DNA of 64,000 nucleotides, from contig NW_024104285.1 in assembly GCF_003945595.2 (NCBI RefSeq), positions 186,001 through 250,000 on the forward strand, written 5' to 3'. The DNA comes from Pipra filicauda (Eukaryota > Chordata > Aves > Passeriformes > Pipridae). Shown piece by piece: positions 52,287 through 64,000 of this stretch (within the stretch, counting starts at the first letter, position 1; every line of letters starts with the position of its first letter). Made by a program: the position numbers and the translations under genes. Under the pieces are notes generated by a model. The model had not been told where the DNA came from and did not search any database. It saw only the letters and a program-made list of their open reading frames with translations.

Positions 52287-55200
52287 CATGGTCAAGGTGA
52301 GTGTCAGCAATATATGGTGCTTGTTAGCAAGCCACCTGTCAGGTAGGACTTCTAATTGATTTTGTAGTAGCCATCACATAGAAAATAAAACTCTCATCCT
52401 ATGCCCACCTAGAAAACAATTCCAGCATTTTACAGGGAACAAGGTCTAAACCTACTATTTTCCTCTGGTAGCTCTGGTCATTTTTAATACTTTGTATTCA
52501 GACTGCTACAGAAAGGATACAGAATGGAAATCAGGCCCCTTACATATATTTTAAATACTAAATCTGACTTTTAGGAAACTATGTTTTCTTCATATGCAAA
52601 AATCCTGCTGCATTAAAAAGTTTCCTAAGTTTCAGCAACAACAAAATTACTACTAATTTGTGAAAACTGTGTTAGTGCCTGCAAACCTTTATGGTAAATT
52701 ATGCACGGGAGCATGGAAATGCTAATGAAAAAAGGATTTCATTTACAAATGATTAGTACAAATCAGCAGTCACTGTAGTTATGCCAGTCTAATTTATTTC
52801 CTTGTAGAACATGCTGTTTGCCAGGTTTTGGCCATTTATTTCTATACTGTGAAACATCAACTTTTCCGACTTTAATGTCACATTATCTTTTTTACCCAAA
52901 GAAATGTTCTTTTTTTTTCAGAAGGTCTTAGTAGAATGAAGTCCTTGGGTTCAAAGTTAACTCTTTTGATTAAAATATTTGTAGGAAAGCTGCAATAAAA
53001 ATTATGCCCTTTTATACAGAAGGAATTGCTGAAATTACTGTGGTTTGTACTAATGTGTTGAAGTACATGCATATAATCACCTTCACTGGAGCTTATAAAA
53101 GATTTTTTCACTCAGCATATAATTTTAAAAATTTATTAAAATTTCCTCACTACATACATAAGGCTTTTGGTAGGGATTAGACCTCCTTGGAAATAAAACC
53201 TTAGTGAGTCAGCATTCCAGAAGCATTCTACGGGTCTTTAAATGAGAAGAATCCATAGTGAAAGACTAAATCACTATGTTTTTTGACCAAAAGTTCAACG
53301 TTGGCTGGAAAATCAATAATTCCTTATATGAAACAGATCCAAATGAAATGAAAACATGGGGTTCTAGGGAGTTATAAAAACATGTTGTAGGAATCACTTC
53401 AAGGTTAATTATTAAACAGAGAATGTGGATCTTTGTAGTGGTGGTGATGTTCTGTGGATATTGTCAGAAACAGTCAAAATAAAAAACAATATTTTCCTCT
53501 ACACAGAAATTGTTACTTTCTGTTAAATCCTTTAAAATATTCCAGGCCGGGGAGTTTCATCAGTGAGATTCTCCATTTAGATGCAAAAGGAGATTTTTGT
53601 CCTCGCTTCTGTGGCTGTTTAGAAGTTCGGCAGAAATTTTACAGCTGAAGTTTGGTCAAGTCAATAAAAATATTTGCAAGCCTGAAAAGCCTGAAGAATT
53701 AGACAACTGGTTCTACAATTCTGGCCTGAAAAACAGGCCACACAACACTCCAGCTGCCTCCAAAACCAGCCTGTGAGCAGACTATTAAAAAATACTAAAG
53801 TTGTGGAAAACAGACTTCCTTCAAGCCTGGATCAGACAATGATTCTAATTGCACAATCCACCCAAAGCAAATACATACATAATGTGCAATGCACATTTGC
53901 CTTTGACAGCTTTATTTGTTCATTAAACATTTATGTTGGATGGCTTTTAGCATCGCAGTCCATGGTATTCATCTAAACTTGGCTGGAAAATTAACAGCTT
54001 AAGTAGTCCCATATTTTATCATATTAACCCCTCTTTGGATTTTTACTGAGTAGTTATGATAAAAACTGACCTAAACTGGGCATTTCAAAATTGAATTTAA
54101 AGAATGCTTTTGCTAACATTAATTGTTTGGGGCTTTTTTCATACTATTATGTGGTACAGCTCCTTTCTCTGCTAACTTGGTAACAGCAAATTGATTGTAA
54201 TCACTCAGACTAAAATGGGATTTCTTTTATAAGCAAATCAAGAACACAACTATTGGGAAGGGTTTAGCTATCAAATTAACATTGTAACCTGCTTGGAAAC
54301 TACTTCCTACCAAACAGCATGTGGAAAGATTTCCAGGAAACTCATGCTATATATAGTACTTCAAAAACAATTATTCATACACTTGTAATTTCTTGTTCTA
54401 TTAGCTAAATGCATCTACTGCAAATCTAGCTAAGGGAAGGAGCAGGGATGAAGGGAAAGAGTGAAATACTTCCTATAATTTCATGATCAGAATAATCAGA
54501 AGTTACCCTAAAATAGGCCATAAGCTTAAAGAAGTATTGCAATTGAAACCTTTAAAATTCTTTACTGTATGGAATAGTATCAAGGAATGATTCAAGCAGG
54601 CATTTTGATGGTTTACATGTAACATGTGCCTGAAAACAAGAAAAATCCAAAATGGAACTGTACATTGTGCAAAAAAGGATAAGGAACTATAGATTCTGTG
54701 GGATCTTCTACTAGTCTTGTTCCAAGGTTATCCTCCTTGTTTTCAATGACATTGTGAAGACTTGCCAAAGCATTTCAAATGAAATGCAATTTGCTGATAA
54801 TTTTAAATATCTTTGAGCTTAGTTTAGTGATATTTTTGCATGCAAATAATGAACATCTAGAGAAAAGATTGGTGTCAGACATGGCAGTTTTAAAGGCACA
54901 ATGTTCACGTGATGTTTTCTGAGACAACAAAAATAAGTGTCCTCTTCTTTTATAATTTATGGGGTTTTATTTTTTCAGTAGTGCTTACAAACTTATCTGT
55001 CTGTGAATTTGCTATCTGTATAGGTACCCATCATCATCATCTCACTGTATCACAATGTAGTAAACACCTGTTTTCCAGGGAAAAGGTTCTTTTCCCAAGC
55101 AGCTAACAAAGGAAGGTGAGAGCAGGTGGAGGCACAGGAATCCTGCCATACCCAACAAAGCCTGAACACCCTGCTGATTGGCCCCACACAGAACTTCATG

Positions 55201-57656
55201 ATGTTCACAATCTCCAAACTGATGGTCCAGAACCCTCTCAGAGAAAAGTAAGAAAACAAAACCGAGTATGCAAAAAATTATCAGAGGGATAATAGAGAAA
55301 ATCTGAAAGCTTGAATAATTACTTCTCTGGGAGTGCACAGCATTGGTCATCTGTCAGTATTTCTTACTAGCCCTTTCTCTGGAAATCTACATCTTAATTT
55401 CAGCCATATATACCCAGACAATCTTTTGCTGTTGCTTGCTAAAACCAAAATAGTCAGGTCTTATCCCTATGAAAAAATGTACCAAGTGATTTGTCTTCCA
55501 GGACAATTCACCTTCTTTGCTTCCTTGCAAATGGAATCCACTGAAGTGGTAAGGCTTCCCTAATAACACACAAAAGTTGAAAATTTGGTTGTGATGTTAA
55601 TAATTCCACAAAAATTGACAGTAACTTGATAAGGTGCTGCCATTATTAGATGCTGTTCCATCATTAATAGAAACTGCCTCTGAGGTAAGTCTGTGTTCCA
55701 CAACATCCTCAAAGCACCCTATTTATGTGCTTTTACCTGTCCATCTGGCTCATTGGTCATACATACTTTTTATTCTTTTGGCAACTACCTTAAGCATTTT
55801 GATGCAAAATTGTTTGCTCCTGAAGATTGTATTATCTTCTAAGGGCAAAATTCACTCCTGATGTGCACATTCTGGAAAGCAGCTATGAGGGTGACAGTTG
55901 TCAAGACAAGCTGGGGAAGAGGAGCAGTGCAGGAATAACTGATGTGATGTGTCAGATACTGGATGTGCTGATGATCACCCACATCACCAGCGCAGCAGCA
56001 TCCCAGTTTTGAGTTCTTACTTTATATACACTTTATGGAAAGCAGAAATGAAGACATGGGGGAATGACAACAATGGAAATGATGGATGCACAACCCAAAC
56101 TTTCCCTTGTTCATGCACCTGCAGGTTTTCTACAGTTACTGTGTCATCTGTCAAATCTTTTGCCATAAGGAAACTCTTAAATCTAAGCTAGCAGATACAA
56201 AGATTTCACCCCTAGTTATAACACATCACCAAATTTTGGATAAATCCAGCGTCACTAGAATTTCCACATGCACATCTAATACAGAATATAATAATTTTAT
56301 ACTGGTGAACTACTTAGTAAATGCTTTTTTGAAGGGATCCAGAAGAGAATGAAACATTAAAAGCCTTCAGGAATTCCAGCTAAGATTGGTGAGTATGACT
56401 TGACTGAGCTGTGCAAGACTGAACAAGCTCTCAGAGTTGCAGCTACAAGTTTGACATAAAAGACATGTTCCTCCTTTTCTTCTCCACCAGCAACCACACA
56501 CCTTCTCTGGGAAGTGGCCTCTGTGCCAGAATGCAGATGGATGATTAGCTGTGCAGATTGCAAATATCAGGGTGGCATTTTAAAAAATTGAGGGGATTCT
56601 GAGAAAGCTTGTAAATCCTCTCCAAGACACTGATAAGTTTGTTCTTCACCTTATTGATATACAATAGGCATTCAGAATGGTTGAATAGGATGATGAATGA
56701 AATGTAAACATGCTGGTCTGTTATTTTGGCCCAACATTCCCTGAATTTCTCATCTGCAGCTCTTGAATGTTTCATACTGTACTTCTTCAGTGGAGCTTCT
56801 TCAGCACCAAGGTAAGACAGAACAACATTTTTGATTGTATTGCCTGTATTCTCATAAAACTTGTAATTCAACATACACAGTTAATTTGAATTTCTGGTGC
56901 TGATGTGTGCCTGCCAGAGAAAGCACCTTCTACAGTTCTGTGTGAGTTCCTGAGGTGCTGCTGCCTTCACTCCTGTCAGAGAAAACTTCTCTGAAGTACA
57001 TGTTCAGTGATTTAACTGGGGCAATAGTGCAGCTGCTTCTCCTCAATTCTTCATCTGCATATGTATTTCATCAACAGCTGCAAATTGCACAGAGAATTTA
57101 GGAAAAAAAGAACCTTTTAGTAAAAGCCAGTCTGGTTTTTATCGTTTTGCTAAGTAGGGTTGTGATCAAATCTCCACTGCCTATTGCAAGAATCAGGAAA
57201 CCTGTTTTGCTCATGTAATGCAACATGACTTTATTAGTATTATATAGACTTGGATGAGTTGCAATGTAACGTGTGATAAAAATTTCCATATCTATATCCA
57301 TCATTCCATAAATGGCCAGGAAAAAAATATACAGCCCTGTGTATACTAATCTGAGTATCACAAAACCCTCTATAATTTTTCCATCTGTTTTTTTTTCTAG
57401 TGCTGCATTTTCCACTAGGAAGGCCTTTAAAATTAATACCTCTTGAAGGAAAAAAAGCAACATAGAACAGGGATAGTCTCAGCTTTGCTTGCTGCCCACC
57501 TAGAGCAGGGTGATGAGGGCTGGCAGTGGGGCTGCAATAGTATGTTAGAATTAAGGCTTACTTCAAATGTGCAAACTAGCTTTTACTGAGAGCTTTACAA
57601 AGGGTTCCAGCAAGATACTAATCAATTCTGTTCTGTGGATAGTCCCAGCAGAACAC
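52287..57656. other. Non-coding stretch; hydrophobic minus-strand frames judged to be chance
   Basis: Three minus-strand open frames (57098-57463, 56545-56874 and 55042-55350) encode leucine/isoleucine/phenylalanine-rich peptides that look membrane-like. They lie on one strand within 2.5 kb, which invites a multi-exon reading. However, AT-rich DNA yields such residues by default, the lengths (102-121 codons) are expected by chance in 64 kb, and I could not match any of them to a protein family or join them with convincing splice sites. A 7-bp inverted repeat with an A5 loop lies at 53722-53740. Confidence 0.45.
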
Positions 57657-57725
57657 ATATTTATCTTTATTATATATCTATATTTATCTATATCTATTTA
57701 TTTATCTCTATATTATTATATTTAT
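57657..57725. repeat. TATC/TATT-type microsatellite, degenerate
   Basis: The tract is composed of TATC, TATT and TATA units with few other bases. It is a degenerate tetranucleotide repeat and gives a tyrosine/isoleucine/leucine-rich stretch in a 90-codon open frame that crosses it. Confidence 0.85.
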
Positions 57726-58724
57726 GGTGTCATTATTAGGAAGGGGAAAAAATTAAGATTACTTTTTTTCTCACAAAGAGATAAAAAACTGACTACTGTA
57801 AGAAGTTTCACAGTCTCTCTACTCCATAAGAAAACCTAATGAACTTTAATCTTACTTTTTCACTAAAAAAATGTTTTTAATGTTTAATTTTTGCTTTTTC
57901 ATACTAAATGACTGAAAGAGCCTAAAAAATTAGCCTAACCTAAATTGGAAGCAATCACCATGTTTTATTAACTGTGAGGATTATCTTCTGGAGAGCAATC
58001 ACAAAACTATTGAATATTTTACTTTTCTCATCTGTGATTTTTTCTTCTGTCTCATTAGAAAACAACCCAGTGAATAAATCATTCAGTGCCCAATTCTGTA
58101 GATTCAGCTCCCATTAAACACATTGTAAGAGAACTCAGCATCTCAAAAGGACAGACTTCTCATCAGCCTCCTCTTTCCTGCAGTCTTCAACAATCTAGCT
58201 TTTCAATTCCTAAATCTTTTTTCAGCTTGATGTGTATATGTGTTCTTTTACTGTGCTGCTATAGATCACCCAATGATGTGATTGATACATGTAATTAAAC
58301 TAAGGTAGCTGATTAGCTGATACACAGGTTGACAGATAATTTTCCAGAACTCCAAATTAAACACAAGGAGTAAACACTAGAAATCAAATTTTGGCCAGGA
58401 AAAGAAAAGCAGTTGAAATTTTTCCACTGAAATGCTCCGGATTTTTCTTTTAATGGGAATACTGCAGTTGCTCTAGGCAGAAAAAAATCACACATAAAGC
58501 TATTCCTCAGTCTATTTTATTAGGGGAAGAATTTAGCTATTATTCTACTAATGCTTATCACTCAGACACCAGCACAAATCTTTTTGTTATTTTCTCTTTC
58601 CTCTCTCCTTAGTTTTTATAGGAGTTTCATAACTGATTAGCCCTTGGGCTCTTTTGTAATTTGTGGTGCAAGAAAGCATCGCTCCAGGAGATGTGTAATC
58701 TCATTGTCTGTGCCACAAAAGTTA

Positions 58725-58740
58725 GGATTACATGTAATCC
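58725..58740. promoter_or_regulatory. Perfect 16-bp palindrome with two GGATTA/TAATCC half-sites
   Basis: GGATTACATGTAATCC reads identically on both strands. Each half is TAATCC, the preferred core of K50 homeodomain proteins of the OTX, PITX and CRX type, here inverted around CATG. Dimeric binding by such factors to inverted TAAT-type sites is known in general. Whether this copy is used is unknown; it may be coincidence. Confidence 0.3.
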
Positions 58741-61700
58741 CATTTTCTCTGATCACAGCAGGTGCCAGTAGAGGTACATAACATTTTCAACAAGAAAATG
58801 TGACTAAGGAAGATGTACTCTGATAATACCTGACAGAGGTCTGTATGGAGGGGGAAGTGCTGTGTTTGATGTCAGGGCACTGCAGTGTCCTCTGCTTTGG
58901 AGCAGAACCTTCTGAGAGTCAAAGGTCACTTCCAAAACAAGTGTTTTTGATAAAGCTACAAATATCTTTTCTGCAGTGTCCTCATATCTTCAATAATTCA
59001 CCATGGCTCTGCCACTGTTTGCTGCTGGTGACTCTTGTCATGTGCCATGGCCTTCATAAATGGCAAGGAGTTGATCATTTCAGATCACACATCCAAAATT
59101 TCCAGCCAGCAACCTGCACAAGGCCTGAAAACTTACTGCTGGTTATCCCATTTCCATGTGGCACAGGGGAAAGAGAAACTGTGCTCAGAGACTCCCCTCA
59201 AAGCTGCAAGTGTTCCTCAGATTAGGAACAAATATGGGTTTCCTGGTCAAGCTGGAATCACGGATTAGAAACACAGGAAAACCAACCTCTTAGATGGAGT
59301 TATTTGTTTTGTGGCAGGTCTGCTCATTTCTCTTTTGAAGTAGCCTGGGAAACAATTCTGATGGTGTTCTATAGCAAAACACAAATGTACCTTAATATTA
59401 CATAGCAAAAATTACTATTTTTCTATCTTAATAGAAAAAAAGGAAAATGTATTTCAGGCTAAAAAAGAGAAAATGAAGAGACATTAAGTTCTGAAGATTC
59501 TATTACTTAGGATTACTTCAGGAGCTTGTTTAATTTTGTCTTTAGTTTTCATCATGGGAACAAATTCCATGGGAACATGAGAGAAATCACTGTTCTAACA
59601 TCTAATGATGATTGACTCTCTTTTTGGTATGAATGAGTTGCCTCTAGCTTATCTAAACAAAAAGAAAAAACCACGAAGAAAATACCACAAACACAACAAA
59701 CATTTGAGATACCCTGCTGTCATTTTAGTAGGTTATTTGGCTTTTAATAGAGTTTTTTAAAAAGAAAGTAGGTTTCATGTAGTTTAGTTAAGTTTAAAGT
59801 AGATTTAGAGATGTAATTTGCAGATTGCCAAAGTCCATTAGCCTGATGTCTGGTTAACATATGGAGCTGTACCTTTGAGGTAGGATGAGCCATAGGAGAG
59901 GGTAGAAGCATTAAGCCAAAATATCTGATTAACTGTTTACTGTGTACAAATAAACCACCCAGAAAACTGTAACCTGACCTATCGAAAAAGTCAAAGATTC
60001 CAAAAACAGTACAAAAATCTGAAGGAGGTGAGATATTCCAGTTTTCTTTTGAAAACAGATCTTTGTCTAATATGTTCAGTGTACTCCTGCAGAGTTGAAA
60101 GCTTTGTTACACAGTTTTATGTTCTTGCTTTCAGGAGAAGAACCAGCTGTGTTAATAGATATAAAAAAACCCCAAAATTTGAAGGACACATTAATTCACC
60201 CAGGTTTTTCATTAGCATTGTTAGTCCTTGGCTTTCCTGAACTGACAGACATTGTTATGTAACATCCCTTGATATCCAGTGCCTTGACAACAGACATTTG
60301 CAGCGGCATGTTGAAATCTGGCATTCATGGAGATACCACAGGTCAGTAACACATGGCAAAGAATTTAAACCTTACTTTTTCCCCTTTAAATTTAGATAGA
60401 AAGCCCAGCAGTATTTTCATCTGCAGCATGAAATTTTCCATACTAAGCAAGGCACCTCCAAAAATTTGCATTCTTTCATGTTATTTCACAGAAACAATAG
60501 GAAAAACAGTAGAAGACAAATTGCATAACAGTGCAAACAATATTATTGAAGTCATCTCACAGTTTCATGGCTGCTGAGGAACACATTCATGAACTGAACA
60601 ATAATATCTACCATGAATACATGGTTTTTATCAATAGATTTCATAGCATTTTACAAAGGATGTAGCTACTGTTCCTGGTGAAGATATTTGTCTGCTGAAG
60701 GTCTACTAGATTTACCACCCAATCCATGCCCTCTCCTTAGGAAATCACACCGTGGGAAAAACCTGGACTGAACTTACTACTTATCATTTATTAATAGGTA
60801 ACAAAAATTATTGCAGGTTTAAGAGAGTAGAGAGATATGGGATAAAATAGAAAGTGAAGGAACAATACCAAAACTTAACATCTGTCAAAAGTGTTGGAAT
60901 ATTTATAGATTCTAATGTAAATACGCACTCTAAAGGCAACTTCCATGGTTATAAATTGTCATGTTTTCCCCAGAGATGCTACGTAGCAGCAAGTAGGAAG
61001 CAGCAAATCTTTATGAACCTGGATGACAGAGGTAAAGCTCTCTCCCAATTAAGAATGGAAGGAAATCTCTCCATCAGGCAGCCTGGCTATTAAGATGCAG
61101 TTCACACCATGCTTGTGTCTGAGAAGTTTGCAGTCTGTGAAAGCGAAGGTGAAGGTCAAGGAGTGAGCCACAGAAACCCTGGCTACCTGCAGAGTCTGCA
61201 ATCAAGATATGTGGAGTTGATACATTCTCATATTATTCCCAGAAATGATGTCTTTTCTTCCCATAAATGTGGTTGCTGCATTGCTGATCACCAGGGCTTT
61301 GTAGTACGGTGTTGTGAGAGGATTTATAAAACTCATGTTTTCGAGGCAGCTCATCAGGGAATTGGAGCAGCTAAGATGTTGATAATCACTAGACCCGAAG
61401 CAGATTTGACAGCTAAAATACCAGCCTTCCTCACAGAACTTTTTGCTCAGAGGTATCTGCTATAAACAACTTTGGCTCATCTATAGTCAAGAGCAGTCCT
61501 GGCATATCTTGTCTACATATCACATTCCCTTCCTAAGCCACATTCCCATCAAGCCCTTTCACCTTTCAGACAGGGCTAGGAAAGATTCTTGCCTGCCCAA
61601 TAAATCATCAAAAATATTTTCCATTTAAAAAAATCAGTCAGTCACAACACGGTTTGTATGAGTGTTTAGCAGAAAACTCTTTTTTTCCCCCAGAATTATT

Positions 61701-63271
61701 TCCTTACACAGCACCTTGTTTTAGCAAATCCTTACCCCTATTAAAATATCAAGTCTCAAATAGTCAACACAATTTTTTTATTTGAATAAAGCTTTGGTCT
61801 TGAAGAACTAAGTCTCTCAGGTGACTTATGAGACTACTAATTTCAGCCACACAATAATCAGAAAACCTTGGACAGTGAGGGCAAATCACAAACAGTTTTA
61901 GGAGGTCAGGTCCCCCCCACTGGTGTCACAGACATACACCTCGGATCATTAAGAGAAGAGGTGCAAACAAAACTATCTCCCAGAAAAGACCAAGTAATAG
62001 ATAAAACCAAATAAATGCATGCATGAATAAATAAAAGAAACTGTCTTTATGCCTGGGGTCAAACTGAGAGTGGCAGAAGCTGGTTGGGGAAGTGCAGCAG
62101 CTGCAAGTGTACTCAGTACATGAGCACAGGCTTGGAACCCACAACCAACCTCGTTCAATCAAACCTTGAGGCACTTTTTTTCTCTCAAATTACCTTATTT
62201 TTCAGAAGGACTCAGCCTTACATGCACTGAAACTGCTAGGTAGTATTCCCTTCCACACTCCAGGACCTGGTCCCCTGGTTCCTACTCATAACCTTTTTGC
62301 CAAATAATTCCATTGATTTCAGCAAGCCCAGGGCAAAGGAGGAATAAACGAACCAGAAAAATGTAGAGAGTCCAGTTCTATACATCAAGTGAACACTTCA
62401 GTCACAGCAATAACATTTATGTCCTGGACCCCTCAACAAAGGGAAAATCAGCTTCAATTAACAGTTATTTTGCTTGTTGGCTTATGCCACTGGTTTGAAA
62501 TTCTGCAAGTCATGCTGCTTTTGATACTGGTCCAGTTTCCTTCACAATCTTAATTTTCAACCTGTCTCTTCGCAGAATTGCTGGGAGGGAGGGCAGGAGG
62601 TTCTTTTTATCCTACATTCTACCTCCCTTCCACTGGTCTTGTTACCACTAATGATCTTAAATACTTTTTATAGCATTTAATCAGGTATAGCATTTAATTG
62701 GGCAATCACCTGCTGAAGTAAAAATAATGTTTCTAAGTAGTCCATCTGCCTTTTCAGCACAGAAAGAAAGCTTTGAGCAGGTAGGCTGAGGTGCAAATGC
62801 AGTGCTTGTACTTTGATGATCAGCTTGTTAGAATGGAAATTGAGATAAGAGATTTCAAAATAAACCTTCCTCCCCTGCTACCTATTCTGTTATCGAGCAG
62901 AGGGACATTTTTTGGGACTAGACCCTGAGTAAAACATTATAAAAACTGCTTTTCTTGATGTTTCCACTGTTTTGCCTCAACAAGCAGTAATGTCCAATGC
63001 AGACTAAGAACATTTGGTGAGTCTGTGCAGCCCGTTCTCATCTGCAGTTGGACATGGCAAATTGATATCACTTGAACATGGCAAAGATGGCACCAGTTTT
63101 TGACAAGTTTCTAGTCCGAAGATGTAAAAATACTAATGAGTAAACCTGACTCCATAGTGGCCAAAGCGGTTGTACATGTGAAAAAAAATTCTGATGTTGC
63201 TAAACATAACAGGCAAAAAATCAGCCTGACTTCTGTAGACAGTCACAGTGTTTTTAAAGCCTAAAACCATT

Positions 63272-63300
63272 CTTTAAAGAAGTCAGTGGCTTCTTTAAAG
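63272..63300. repeat. Perfect 11-bp inverted repeat
   Basis: CTTTAAAGAAG at 63272-63282 and its exact reverse complement at 63290-63300 surround a 7-base loop (TCAGTGG). Part of each arm is itself palindromic (CTTTAAAG). It lies about 150 bases before the old CR1 and is not obviously part of it. Confidence 0.7.
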
Positions 63301-63454
63301 TTCATACACATGATAACATCTGGATTCCCAAAATAACTGCTTTTTACTGGAGAATAATGACCAGTTTAGAGTGAGGTAAAAGCGAAGTTTCCTGTGTGTG
63401 GTGATAAACTGGAAGAAGTTAAGGGGATTGAAAATTGTGGGAGAAACTCAGTAA

Positions 63455-64000
63455 TATTCCATGGGAGTTCTTGCTGGAGCTCCTGGTATTTAATATATTC
63501 ATAAGCTACTTGAAAAGAATGAAGAATAAGGTGAAAACAGCTGAGGCTTCTTCAACATGGGTAAGAACATAGTTGAGGGAACACAGGATGTCTGAATATA
63601 GATTGATAATTCACCACACCTTGTAGCACAAGGCCCATAGGGTGTGTGATGAAAGCAGGTGGCAGCAGTTTTAAAATAAAGAGCACAGATGTAAATCCAA
63701 CTTTTCCACCAAAATTCAGAATTAAAATGATGGAACACCTTCCAAAAGGACAGGTTGGATGTTAATATGCAAAAAGATTAAAAACCTCTTAGACAAATGG
63801 AAGAGAACTCCCTCAAGAACCATTAAGCAAAATGGCCTGAATGTAATATTCTGGTTAAGAATAGTGCAGACAAAAATATGAAGAGCCATACCTAGAGAAA
63901 TGTCTGTGTGTTTGCTCTGCTTTAACACTTCTTCTTCAGGCATTTGGCTGTTGTCTTTTTTGGTTTCTCCAGGGTCAGCTGGACTCTTGGGCTGATCTAT
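63455..64000 (+). mobile_element. Old, diverged CR1-type LINE 3' region, cut by the window edge
   Basis: The plus strand first shows a degenerate form of the CR1/L3 polymerase 3' block (near 63480-63530, 'TTTAATATATTCATAAGCTA' followed by 'TTGAAAAGAATGAAGAATAA'). It then shows 3'-untranslated landmarks: a 'TGATGGAACACCTTCC' block, 'TTAGACAAATGGAAGAGAA' with 'CTCCCTCAAGAACCATTA', 'CAAAATGGCCTGAATG', 'TCTTCAGGCATTTGGCTG' and a final 'GGACTCTTGGGCTGATCTAT'. These match, in order, the older amniote CR1 families whose 3' ends read 'GGGCTAGATGGACC'. Several indels and substitutions mark it as ancient and dead. The 74-79-codon minus-strand frames inside it are artefacts. Confidence 0.8.

Larger units (their letters stand above)
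57726..63454. other. Non-coding stretch, no gene recognised
   Basis: No exon, RNA gene or known repeat family was recognised. The longest frames are 58845-59225 (126 codons) and 61109-61465 (118 codons), both plus strand. The second has a less biased composition than most but begins at a non-ATG codon and shows no domain I know. A perfect 16-bp palindrome (58725-58740) and a perfect 11-bp hairpin (63272-63300) are recorded separately. Confidence 0.5.

Noticed and set aside
55042..57463. Three hydrophobic minus-strand open frames that could be exons of a membrane protein
   Set aside because: The lengths of 102-121 codons are expected by chance at this AT content, the residues are those AT-rich codons give by default, no family match came to mind, and no convincing splice sites join them.
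61109..61465. 118-codon plus-strand frame with fairly balanced composition
   Set aside because: It starts at a non-ATG codon, shows no recognised domain and is of chance length. Protein homology or RNA-seq would be needed to revive it.
1..64000. CRISPR arrays, bacterial operons, rRNA or tRNA genes, intact retroviral genes
   Set aside because: No regularly spaced direct repeats, ribosome-binding-site and ORF chains, structural RNA landmarks, primer-binding sites or reverse-transcriptase catalytic motifs were found.

Overview
The window reads as vertebrate nuclear DNA, most likely from a bird. The diagnostic evidence is a set of CR1 LINE 3' ends (11205-11390 minus, 14258-14397 plus, 38722-38857 minus, 45330-45600 plus, and an older, more diverged one at 63455-64000 plus). 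One of them keeps the CR1-type tail of degenerate 8-bp units related to ATTCTATG. No Alu, B1/B2 or L1-type material was recognised, and the background is AT-rich with few interspersed repeats, which fits an avian chromosome arm. The 45.3 kb copy looks like the types common in songbirds, but the species cannot be fixed from this window alone.

No protein-coding exon, RNA gene, CpG island, promoter, CRISPR array or bacterial-type operon can be supported. Nearly all open frames are short and at the length expected by chance in AT-rich DNA; many begin at TTG or another non-ATG codon, or are produced by low-complexity tracts. The sequence is therefore either intergenic (gene-poor) or the inside of a very large intron.

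Layout. 1-4.26 kb: plain AT-rich DNA. 4.27-5.6 kb: a higher-GC block whose plus strand has one frame open for about 1 kb except for a single TGA. 5.6-11.2 kb: plain DNA with small tandem duplications, a (TA)9 run and a perfect 10-bp hairpin. 11.2-14.4 kb: two CR1 fragments in opposite orientation around a (CT)n-T25 tract. 14.4-27.1 kb: plain DNA with a few A-rich runs. 27.1-29.8 kb: a 47-bp repeat occurs twice in direct orientation, 2,596 bp apart. 29.8-38.7 kb: plain DNA with an AT microsatellite and a 15-bp hairpin. 38.7-45.6 kb: two CR1 fragments, a 26-bp tandem duplication and an almost T-free A/C-rich tract of 158 bp. 45.6-63.4 kb: plain DNA with a higher-GC island at about 47 kb, a polypurine run, a TATC-type microsatellite, a 16-bp perfect palindrome made of two homeodomain-type half-sites, and a perfect 11-bp hairpin. 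63.45-64 kb: an old CR1 that runs off the end of the window.

No new biological system is evident. The observations most worth checking are the unexplained 47-bp repeat pair, the near-open kilobase frame at 4.6-5.6 kb, the A/C-asymmetric tract, the old CR1 at the right edge, and a few segments that could be conserved non-coding elements.
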